Source: Tetragonia tetragonoides (Eukaryota > Streptophyta > Magnoliopsida > Caryophyllales > Aizoaceae). From it: a DNA stretch of 64,000 nucleotides. Below, in pieces: positions 23,101 to 35,100 of the stretch. The stretch is taken from the NCBI GenBank assembly GCA_038025085.1, contig CM076148.1:38928871-38992870 (forward strand). Direction: 5' to 3'. The notes beneath the pieces were generated by a model. It saw only the letters and a list, made by a program, of their open reading frames with translations. It was not told the DNA's origin and did no database searches. A program made the position numbers and the translations under genes. How positions within the stretch are numbered: the first letter of the stretch is position 1; each line of letters begins with the position of its first letter.

Positions 23101-26100
23101 GAGTCATGAATCCACTTGTGACCTTTCCCTTTCACCTTAAGTTGGCCATTTTGTTTCGATAACAGATATAGTTAATGGTCCATATTGCTCTACCAGTGAC
23201 CAATTGCCCCTATCAACTGGTGCTTCTCTTTGCTTGTTTGTTGAGAAACCTGAAAATACATTCAGGGCTAAGTAGTATATTGCGTATGCTTACATGATTG
23301 ATGTGCTCTGTGTGTGGACATGACAGACCCCCAATTTCTGATCTTTCTTAGTTGATGTTCTGTCATCACTGTTGAATCTGTTGGTTGCTTATAATTTCCT
23401 TGCAAATGTCCCTAGCAATCCTCCACCAGTATTTTATGGCAAGGTTGGAAGAGCTAAGTACACTGATGGATGGAAGCAATCATAATGATGAAGACCTGCA
23501 TGATAAAGAAAACATGGATTTGGATGAAAGATTCAAATCCTTCTCTGGAGGTGGTGAGATGGATATTGATGAACACTATCATCTGAAGAAAATTTCAGAG
23601 AACAATTTATTAGTTAAGAACATTGGAAAGGTTGTTCAAGACCTAAGAAGCCTTGGATTTACATCTATGACTGAGGATGCATATGCTTCTGCTATCTTTT
23701 TGCTGTTGAAGGTGAGTATGTGTCACTGTTAGCCATATTGTCCCACCTACTTGTATCAGTTCACCATGAGTAAGTCTTATGTGGACTTGGCCGATCGTAT
23801 GGACCATCTTTCAAGGGGTGCCTCTGACGCCTTAGAGGGGTGACTCTCGCTTGACATGTTCACCTATGAGAGGTGACTCCTATTTGGCTCATCGTATGGA
23901 CCAAGTTTATGTAAGACTTTATGATAACAAGTATACTGTACTAATCTTTGTGATAAATGTATATATTTTGGACTCTTGGCACTAGATTTCAGTGAAGTTT
24001 GGAGGTGTTTTTCTTTTATCCATAAAACAAAGTCTGGTGAATATTTGTAACTAATCGCAGATGGTTGGCTAGTATTCCTGCCTCATGTGATTAATGATTT
24101 TCTTGATATCTTTGTCAGATTGAACTTCTAACTGCCCTCCGTTTAAAGATAAAAAATAAAAAACAGCTGCTTGATCCCGAGTCTAAAACAAAATCCCCAT
24201 TCCCCGATGATGTTAATCAAGATTATGTTATGAGCTCCACAGACAGAAAAGACGAAACATTTAGTATGTTAGTATTCACTTTTCCTTAGATGAAGAAACT
24301 AGGCCCTTCTATTGTAAGATGGTCAGCTGTGTTTCAGTGAGAAACTGAGAATGAATGATATATCAGTGAATAAAAAGTGATCTTGGTTAAGCCATGTACA
24401 TGATAGATGTTTTGAAACTGCCTTGTTGATTTTAGGACGCAAAATCATGGTATCAAATGGTACAGTTATCAAAAGTACTACTGTGCAAGTTCTAAGATGT
24501 TCCATTATAGGCTATTTGGATAAAGACCATTAGCTGAAGCCTGGAAAAATATGATTGGAATCGAGGTTTAAATTTTTGAAAGGGGATCAGAGTGAAGGAT
24601 TGTGAGAGAGAAAGAGGAAGACCTACTAAGAACTAGGGCTGGTGGTCACACAAGGCTTGGCTCTTCTAAATCGAACGAGGACATTAAATGGCGCACTAGG
24701 ATTCCTGTAGCACAATTATAATCTTCTGGACAATTTTTTTGTTAGTATTGTTAGTCTATAACTAGTGTTCGTTAGTCTTCACTATTTTTCCTTCAAATAT
24801 ATTATGTTACTGTCATTTATTTAGTCGAGGTCTTAGTTTTTTCCTTTTGCTTCCTAGCTATTACTTTGATCTTTTTACTGAATAAATAATTTCTCTAAGG
24901 GCGTTTCAGAAGCAACTGTTGTAGTTGTGTAGGGGAACGCTCTCGTCGCATTAACCTCCCCAGATATACCAATAGGAGAATTTATGCTGGTGGTTGCTAA
25001 ATTTATTTGGGAAAAATGATTAGAATGATAGGAATGATTAGTTTTAATACCTAAAAGTCTAGAACCAAGCTTCATATCTCTAGTTTCTAGTGAGATTAAA
25101 AACTTCAATGACAGACTTTAATGATAGTAACCAACTACCGGCTGAGATTGAAGCTCTATAAGTATCTTGAAATTTCTTTGGTGGAAGTTCTGAATATATG
25201 TTAAATCTTCAATTTCCTAAACAATGTGTGGTGATTTGGTAGATAATGTATAGTTGGTGCTCTTGTTCCTTTTTATGATCTCTTCTTTTCTTTGACTCAA
25301 TCCTTCTGTAACATTGAAGTCATTCCTCGACAGCTTTAGACATTCTCCTGATATACTGTCTTGTTTCTAGTCGTCCAAATAACCATATGATGTTTTTGTT
25401 TTACTGGCAGGATAAAGTTCAAGATTTAGCTGGTGATGATTACAGGAGTTCTGTCCTGGACTCCATAAAAGTGTGGATTCAGGTAGCTTGTCCACAAATC
25501 CCAAGTACATTCCAGTCGTTCTAATTCTTCTAATTTCATGATTAGTGGTTACTTCAAGTGGGGATAAAAAATCTTACAGTAAATGCGGTCTTCATTTATG
25601 GAAATTCCTTGTATATATGTGATAGGGATATTGCTGTGTAGTTTATGTTGATTGTTGACCATATGCAGCTCGTCCAGGTTTTCCTTCTTCCTTTTTGCAT
25701 TTGGTATGGGTTGAGTATTATGATCATCGATTCGTATTGAAGTGTTAGCTTAACTGTCTTTCCACATTGACTAGCAGCACCTAGCCACCGAATGGTTACT
25801 TTCCTATTCTAGTTCATCACTGGTGATTTTCCTGTCTGCTAACTTCAGGCCCCCATGGTGGCCATGGAGTTCGCCAAGGTAAGCCACCACCCACTTTACC
25901 AAGAAGATTAAAAAAAAACTTTCCTATGCTTGTTCATGAAATGGAAAATGTCATAGAAAATGCCGACGGTCTGTATGCTGGTCTTGTGACTGCCTGTATG
26001 CTGGAATTCGATTATGCTAAGGTTTGTGGATTTCTGGATGGACTAGGGGAAGATGTTTCCTTACTTTGGAGGCACTGTCAACCTGGCAGAAATGGTGGTG

Positions 26101-29100
26101 GGTTGATTCCCCCCCCCCCCCCCCCCGAGGTTTTTTTTATGTATATGAAACCACCTTCTACCTTTTGTTTTCAAGGAAACCACCTTTTAAGATTTTTCCT
26201 TTTTGATGATCACCTCAGGTCACTTTTCGATGTTCGACGTAAAAGACAGTAAGATTGACGAAAATGCCCCGATGTGAGGATCCTGGGCTATTTTAAATCT
26301 AGGTACGATAGGGCATGTCGAGAAAGGATTCTTTCTCTCTAGGGTGGGTGTTGGTCATCGGAGAGTCCCCTGTCCACTTCCAGTGGGTGGTCCATTCTTT
26401 TAGAGTTAGCATTTTAGTTAATCATGGAGTCTTTTTTAGGATTGAGAATAAACGTTTTGTTCTGAAACGTGATAATTTTGATTATCAATTGGTGGAGCAT
26501 CGTTGGGAAGACAAGTTCGAAATTCGGTTGAGTCGAGAGGAACTCCTTTGGTGGGGGCAGGAGGCGATTTCACTATGGCGAGGAGATAGCGCTGGGAGGT
26601 GGGTCAGAACTTTGCGTGGGAATGGATATATCTTGTTGTTACGTATTAGTGTCAATGGTGCTGGACGATTTTTTCTGTTGGAGAAGCAGCATGGAAGGGT
26701 AAAGCTGTTTCTATCAGAGTCCCTGAGGGTAATAGCGGGCGAGGATGGAGTGCCCTGTTTGAGGCCCTGCAATGCTTTGGTCCTCGATTTATCTTTGTAG
26801 GGAGCCCTAGTTTATTGCAGAACCAGCAGCATCATTCACCTAGGGATGGATGGACGGAGCGTGCACCGGAGAATAGAAATTCAAAGGTGTTGCAGAGGGG
26901 AAACGTTGGGGATGGAGAAGCAGTTTATGGAAGGCGCGAGATTTCGAGAATCTCGCTCAACTTCTGTTTTAGGCCTTCCCGTTAGGAATAATTCAAATAA
27001 ATCAGTTTTTCAAAGAATTGGGCCTAGAGGGTCAGTTGGCAGACTTGGGCCTCGGTGCTCAGCTTTTGAACGGCTGGGGACTAGGAATACTGTGTTCCAA
27101 AGGCTTGGGCCTGGGGTTATGCAAGGGGCACAACGCCTAAGTTAATCAGGTCTGCTCCAGAGAAGTCAGAGAGACTTGGTCCAGTTCGCCCACACAAGCC
27201 AGTTACCAAAGTCAGGCAGATTTGGGTCCAACGGGGCAAGGGTTTAGACGGCCCGACACATAAGAGAGTTTCCAGCGAGGAAACGGAGGCCAGCTCACGT
27301 CTGGCAGCAGGGGGAGAAAGCGAGAACAGTCGACAAGGGGATGGCGGTCGCTGGTCACATGTTTATCGGCGGCGCCACCTCCTGCCACCGGAGGCTGACC
27401 GGCCGGCGACTGGAGAATCAGATCAGAGGACGGTAACACCACCGCCTGAGACAGAATTTGCCGGTAGTTCTAGGGGGCAGGTCCCTGGTGGCAGTGGCTC
27501 AGTGCAGGTAGTGGGAGTTGCGTCTCCGGCGAAGGGTTTGACTACTGATGGGGCTGCTTTAGGGTCGGAATTTTCCGGCGAGGAGGTTAGGGAGGTGAGT
27601 GGGACAGGGGGTTGCTCCCAGTGCGAGCTAGATACGTATTCCCCTCCCTTGGCTTGAAGAGATGAGCTGAGTGGTGGGTGTGAGGGGCTGTGGCCTTCTG
27701 CAGGAGGGAAGGTGACTCTTCCAAAGTCCATTTTGGAGGCTAGCAAGCTACTTGGAGATATTTATTTATTTGGGAAGTGGGTTGCTGATGCGACTCAGGT
27801 TCTTGAGAAGACTACAGCACAATCTGAGGTTCCATTAGAGGATGTTTTTGACCGGCTTCGAACAGATTTGGGAGCTGCCACGAAGGAGGTCCCTGAGCTT
27901 GGGGGATGGGAAGACGATGATGATTTGTTCAGTGATTTTGATGATAAGGATGCTGAGACGGAGCTCCTTATAGAGAGCTTACGTCGAAAGGAGGTTGATG
28001 ACATGTCAACAGACAGTGATATGGAGGTAAATTTGCTGGGAGATTCTAATATGTTTCTATCATCTGAGGAGGAGAGTGCAGGTGTTGGTGCGTGTAACTC
28101 AGCCACAACAGTTGCCCCTAAATGTGGTGTTATTGAGTTAGCACCACTGACAGGTCCGGGTGTTGATGACCGAGATCCGCAGGCAGTTCTTGGGCTCATG
28201 CGATGCCAGCTGTATGATGTTTCGGAGAAGGAGATGCAGGTGAGTGTGGTTGAAAAGGTGCACTCTCGGAAGAAAGGGAAAAATTGGGAGAAGGAACTTC
28301 GTAATCTACAGAGCAGTGTTAACTATGGCAAGGAGAGTGGCCGTAGGAGGGGTCGTAGTCGTTCTTTATGAAGATTTTGAGCTGAAATGTTAATGGTTTA
28401 TGAAGGAGCAATAAGCGGGATATGGTGAGAGAGGTTGTCTCTAAAAGCTCTCCAGATGTTGTGTTTTTACGGGAAACAAAGGTGGAGGTAGCATACTTTT
28501 TTTGTTAGGAGTTGCTGGGACTCACGAGATAAGGACTGGGTGGTTCTTCCGTCTTTGGGGGCCTCTTGAGGAATCTTGGTAGTGTGGGATACTAGGTTTG
28601 CTGTCAAGGTCGACGTCGTTTTGGGCTGTTTTTCTGTGACGGTGTGTTTGAACGTTCGAGGTAGAGGGGAATGGTGGTTTACCTTAGTGTATGGCCCATG
28701 TAGACATTCTGAACGACGATCTTTTTTCCAGGAGTTGTACGATTTGGCTCACTGGATTCTCGGGGGAGATTTCAATGTCGTTCGCAGTGTGGGAGAGCGA
28801 CGGGGACGTTCTGGTGGGTTGGGTGATATGAGGGAGTTTGATACAATTATCAGGGAGTACGAGTTGCGGGATCCTCCACTGCACAGTTTACATGGAGTGT
28901 TAGTGGGCGACGGTGTGCTTCTTCGAGGTTGGATCGCTTTTTGTTCACTAATGCGGTTGAAGATGAGTTTCCTTTGTTGTCATAAGAGGTGTTCTCGCGC
29001 CCTTGCTCCGATCACTTTCCGATAACCCTTCACTCTAGGCCGGTGCAATGGGGTCCAACTCCATTTCGCTTTGAAAATATGTGGACTTTACATCCGAATT

Positions 29101-32100
29101 TTCGAAGGAAGGTGGCTGAATGGTGGGGCGCTTGTGAGGTCCAGGGTGGCAGGGCTATTGTTTCATGAGAAAATTGAAATTTGTTAAGGAGCACCTCAAA
29201 GGGTGGAATAAGGAGGTTTTCGGGGACATTAACCAGAGAAAGAATGAGTTGTTGAGTGAGATTGCCGTAGTGGATCAGTCAATTAGCAACGTAGAGGGGG
29301 GTGAGGAGCTTGTACGCAAGAGTGTTGAGTTGAAAAATGATTTTCAGGAGGTGCTTTTGAGGGAGAAGCAGTGTCGACGACAGAAAATGAAAGTGAGATG
29401 GGCTAAAGAAGGAGGCACAAATTCGAGGCTTTTCTTTAAGGTAGTCAATGGGAGGAGGAGAAGGGGTTTTATTAAGGAGTTGGAGAATGATGATGGGGAT
29501 GTGGTTACCGATGTGGGGGAGATTAGCCGTGAGATTACTTCATACTATCGTTCACTTTTTAGCGAGGAGGAAATGTTACGACCTAGTATTGAGGGGTTGG
29601 ACTGGAGCCCAATTTCACCAATTATGGCGGCTCGTCTAGAACGCCCTTTTGAGCTAGAGGAGGTTAGAGGAGCGGTGTTCAGTATGGATAGAGAGAAAAC
29701 ACCGGGCCCCGATGGCTTCACAATGGCCTTTTTTCAGGATTGTTGGGAGGTGATTAAGGACGATCTTCTTCACGTTTTTGCAGAGTTTCATGTGCGGTTC
29801 TTGGCAGGGGTATCAACTCTAATTTCATCACATTAGTCCCAAAGAAGGATCGTTCTATAAAAGTTAAGGACTTTCGCCCTATCAGCCTCATTACTAGTGT
29901 TTATAAAATCATCACGAAAGTCCTCTCTTTGCGGATAGGGGAAGTTCTAGCTACTACCATTTCTTACTCTCAGAGTGCTTTTGTGGAGGGGAGACAGATT
30001 TTGGATGCTTCTTTGGTGGCTAATGAGACGGTGGATGATGCGAGGCGTAGAGGTTCACAGGGTATTGTTTTCAAGCTAGACTTTGAGAAGGCTTATGATA
30101 GGGTGAGTTGGCGTTTCCTTGACAGCGTACTCGAGAGGAAAGGTTTTGGGATACTATGGAGGCTGTAGATTAGGGGTTGTTTTTCGAATGCTCACTTTTC
30201 TGTGCTCATAAATGGAGCGCCCAGGGAGTGGTTTTCTTCCTCTAGGGGTTTGAGGCAAGGCGATCCATTGTCGCCTTTTCTGTTTACGCTGGTGGTAGAT
30301 GTGCTTAGTAGAATGTTGGAGAGAGGTACTGAGACGGGAAGTCGTTGCTGGTCTGGAAGTGGGTCGGGAGGGGGTGCATGTCTCTCACCTTCAGTTTGCA
30401 GATGACACTATCCTCTTCTTGGCTGTGGATCTTGAGAAATTCAAGAATGATTTGACAATCTTACAAATTTTTGAGTTGATTTCAGGGATGAGAGTCAATC
30501 TTGCGAAATGTAGTTTGGCTGGGATAAATGTGGGTAACGACTTTTTGACGACGATAGCAGGTTTGGAAGGCTGTCAGATACAGGGGTGGCCACTTACCTA
30601 CTTGGGTGTGCCTTTAGGAGGTAACCCACGTTCGGAGGCTTTTTGGGAGCCAGTTGTGCAGCGGGTGTCCAGGGATGGTTGGAAGCGAGTTTATTTCTCT
30701 TTCGGGGGCAGGATTACCTTAATTCAATCTTGTCTTTCCGGTATTCCGCTGTACTACCTCTCTTTGTTTCGGATTCCAGTAGCCGTAGCTAATAGGATCG
30801 AGAAACTCAAGAGAGACTTCCTTTGGACTGGTGTGGATGGGGAGCGAAAGGATCACTTGGTGAGTTGGGACAAGGTGTGTCGCCCTAAGGAGGAAGGTGG
30901 TTTGGGTGTGGACAGGTTGGTGGCAAAAAACATCGCCCTTGCGGGCAAATTGCTTTGGCGTTTTCCGTGGGAGCCTAATAGTCTTTGGCATCGGGTCATC
31001 CGAAGTAGGTATGGAACGCAACAAAACAGGTGGGACGCACAGTTTACAGGGACCTATACACATGCTAGTCCGTGGAAGTTTATTCACAAATCCTTCCGCG
31101 CTTCCTTCCTCATGTTGAGTTGGAACTTGGGAATGGTGCACGCATTAGGTTTTGGGAGGATAATTGGAGGGGTGGTGAGCAGTTTTGTACGAGATTTCCT
31201 CGATTGTTTCAGTTGTCCACTCTACATGGGGGTATGGTTGCTGATTTTTTCCCGGTACAGGGTGGTACAGGGTGGTTCCTGGAATTTACATCTTCGTCGG
31301 CCACCTCATGATAGGGAGATGGAAGAGCTCACTTCGCTTCTTACTCTTGTAGAGCCTATAGAGCTCAGATGACTCTAGGAGGTGGATTGGAGATCCTTCG
31401 GGGGAGTTCTCTTGCAAGTCCTTCTATCGGGATTTGGGGACAGCTCTCCCTTGTTTTCCTCTAGCATACTACATTTGGAAAGCAAAGGTACCTATGAAGG
31501 TGAAGTCATTTGTGTGGACTTTGGTGCTGGATAGGGTTAATACAAACGATTTAAGGCAGCGGAGGAGACCCGGGGTGCCTTTGTCACCAGATATGTGTTC
31601 GCTATGTCGGTCTAGCTACGAGACTTCTGCACATCTTTTTCTTTGGTGTGATGTGGCACAGAGTCTTTGGCATAGATTCATTCCGGGGGAGGTGTTTGTT
31701 TACCCGTCTAGTGTTGAGGCCTTTTTACAGATGCATTTCCGGGGCTTTGGGGGTGGTAAGGAGAAGAGGTTGCTGTGGCGCAATGCTTATTTTGCAATTT
31801 TGTGGTGCATTTGGTTAGAGAGGAATGCCCGAGTGTTTAAGGGACTTTCAACTCTTGCGATGCTTTGGGAGAGAATCACTTATTTAGCTTCCTTATGGGC
31901 TAAGGCTGCTGGGGCTTTTAGGGATTACTCTATAACTGATATACAGAGGAATCTGTAAATGTTTTATATAGAGGATACCTTATCCTCTCTTCTACTGTAC
32001 ATTTAAATTCATATCAATATACTTTTTCTTTATCTAAAAAAAACGATAGGGCATGTGAAATGTGGCACAAAAAATGTATGAATATATGGAAATCAAATCC

Positions 32101-35100
32101 GGAAAATTCGAAAAAGCATGCAACACTAACGTGAGGATCTTTTAGTCAATCTATGTGTTTTGTAGTCGCTAAGTGGCCTTGGGTGGGTGTCGAAAAGGAA
32201 AACCTTATGAAAGGGCATTTCTTAAAGTATAATAAGCAAAAGGAGGTTTTGTAACACACATATTTCTAGAGGGTGCTTTAGGGCAAATGTTTGTTTTTTC
32301 TTTTTTTACTTTGGTTGTTCATTTCACATCTCATATGTCGATTACTATAGGAGTGATTTTCAATACTCTCTTGGATGACAATCATGGAGCTCCTTTTATG
32401 ATAGCTTCATTTGGTGCCATGATGCTGTACTGATACTATGGAGTTTAAATTGTTGTGATCAACATACCAAAGACCAAGACACATCATATCAGAAAGCAAC
32501 ACCTTGAGTCCTTGATGTAATTGAGTGAAAGGTAAAAGGATTTATTTTACCTTTGCACCAAAATACAGGTAACATTAAAACAAGAGTCAGGGACCCTCAT
32601 TTAAACTTCCCATTATTGTCTGGATTAGAAATTTTGCAATTTTGATTTAGGCCCCACAAATTTCAAACTTATTTTAGTGGAAGTTTGATAAGATGTATAG
32701 TTGTATGCACTTGAGGATGATTAGCAGTACGACCTCTCTTCTCTTCTCTTTGTAAGCAATTGAAAATCAAAATTTTCCTGCGGGACTGAGGCTGATATAC
32801 CCTAGACTACTATCGCTTGGAGTGTATTCGGAAATCTGTTGATCAATTAGCATCTGAGTAGAATGATGGCAGAGTTATTTGCAAATCCATACTTTTAGCC
32901 TGCAAGTTTGATCTGTTACACAATATCAGCAGAAATAACTTGTAATTTATGCCAAATGGAGCACTCTCTTGCTTTCTCATGCAGTTTTCATATACATTAC
33001 AGTGGGAAAGAAGTGGAAATAAATCATTTTCTTTTGTCATTGCTGGTAGTTATAAATAATTTCCGTGTAGCGTAAAAAATAATTTGATGTTATAGATGTA
33101 CTATTGCAGGCTGTTCCACTTCAGTTATTACATGCCCTCCTTACTTATCTTGGTGACTCTGTCAGCCCTGATAGCCCAACTTCTGGTCTCAAGTCACCTT
33201 TGGCTTCGCATCCATCTTCTATTTATGCTGGTGTTGACACTCCGTCTGAAGGTCTCATTAGATGGAAGCTGCGCTTGGAGTATTTTGCTTACGAAACATT
33301 GCAAGATTTAAGGATAGCCAAACTATTTGATATAATTGTGGATTACCCTGACAGGTATTGTTTGGTCCGTTTCTTTTCTCTTTTTATTTTTAAGATAACA
33401 CGGGTATCCGGGCTTTTTCCCGACTAATCCCATGGGCCTTTTTCTTTTTGTTTATTTGCTCTCAAAACTTTTTGGATAGGTTGTTTCTGCTGCCATAATA
33501 AATTATTTTTAGTGTGCAGTTTCTGTCATGAAGGTGTAACTAAGTGGAATGTGGAATTAAGTTGATATCTGGGATTCAGTTTGCGGATACACTAACTTGA
33601 TCTTGTTTTTTAGATAACATGGGTATCCAAGCTTTGCTTGAATAATCCCATGGGCCCTGAAGTTAACGACCGGGAAAACCTCCCGTGGCCTTAAGAGCAC
33701 TCGAACCTGGAACCACACTAACTTGATCTTTTTATGAGACCATAACTAACTATCTAAGGCTTCTTGGTCGGATAGAGATTTTAAGGAGGAAGAGGTTGAA
33801 AAACTCTCTTTCTTGAGATGCTTTGGGATGGGGTTACATACTTTGCGTGTTTATGGGCTTGGGAATCTGGTGCATTTAGGAGTTACGCAATGTGTAAGGT
33901 CCAGCGAAGCTTTACTAACTAGTAAATTTTTGTAGAGGATGACTTGTCCTCTCATGCTGTACAGTTGACACTCATGGGAACATAATCAAAGATGATTTGC
34001 TTCAGGTCTTGAGGATTTCCATGTTTCTCGGATTGTAAGCAAGAGCATCAACTCTGCCTTCATCATCACCCTTGATTGTCCCAAAGAAAGAGAATTTGCT
34101 TAATGTAAAGCACTTTAGAGCCTTGAGCCTAGTTCGTAGAGTCATACAAGAACAAAATTGTGGTCTACTACTCTACTTTGATTGGTTTAGTTTTGTATTA
34201 GGTGACACTATTTCTTGCTAGATATGTTGGATACTAGATGGGGTAAGGGTGAGGCAGATACTAGATGCAGCTCCTATAGAAAAATGAATTGATGGATGAT
34301 TTAGGAGAATATATGAAGAGTATTTATGATGAAATTGATGGGAAGGCTTCTAATGGGGTGAGGGTGTTTCCTGAGCGGCTGAGGTGATAAGCAGGAAGGG
34401 ATTTAGCTTTAGCTAGATAGGATTTGTAGCTGCTTGTGTAAGGCCTCCTTTTTAGTCATCATTAACAGGTAAACGAGGACTTGGTGTGGGGCCTCTACAG
34501 GTGATCCATTGTCCCCTTATCTGTTTATTCTCGTGGTTTGATGTTCTCAGTAGGCTGGTGCATCCTTTTGGGAAAGGGTGGGAGGAGAGACTTCCGAGGG
34601 ACTTTGTCGGATCTGCATGTATCTGTGCGTCTTTACTTTATGGATGGCACCATATTTTTTCCATGTCATGTAAATGTACTTACCATTGTTCAATTGAGAG
34701 CACTGGTCTTAGGTTAAAATTTTCGAAGAGAGGGACCAGGCATCAATTTTAATCCCTCTGTTGAGAAATATATGAGACAAGAAATTAAATGTAGGAAAGA
34801 AATCCTCAAACTTTGTATTCTCTGTGATTTGCTATTCTATTACATTCTACAATAACATGTAATATTTATATGTGTTATGGGCGTATATATGCCGCACACA
34901 ACACTCCTTATAATCAATGAATAAAACTCTTTCTAAATAATGATTCAATTGAATTCACTGATTATCCTTCTTTACTATTATTATCATCCTATCTTATAGG
35001 ATGGATTTGTGGAGAGAGAGAGAGAGTGGTTGGGAAAGAGGAGAGATGTTGTTGTAATTTTAATACTCCCCCTCAACGACAACTCTCTCTAAGTGCTTCA

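Larger units (their letters stand above)
26319..32042 (+). mobile_element. Near full-length LINE in APC2 intron 5
   Basis: The 5.7-kb element is flanked by the 14-base target duplication ACGATAGGGCATGT (26305-26318, 32043-32056) and ends TATCTAAAAAAAA. It lies in the same orientation as APC2. Order: ORF1, then ORF2 with endonuclease, reverse transcriptase and a zf-RVT segment, and no RNase H domain. It belongs to a different LINE family from the one at 6416. Its 3' tail (ATACCTTATCCTC...TATCTAAAAA) is shared by shorter copies at 44067 and 46475 and, more diverged, at 33775. Many stops and frame breaks make it inactive. Confidence 0.92.

Noticed and set aside
24119..24288. Exon-like stretch after CAG in APC2 intron 4
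   Set aside because: Including it would add residues with no counterpart in APC2 and leads to a stop; direct joining of 23711 to 25411 keeps the conserved [16 protein letters not shown] junction.
25926..26252. 108-codon ORF in APC2 intron 5
   Set aside because: No recognised domain, its second half is low-complexity through the C run, and it lies in an intron; kept only as a note.
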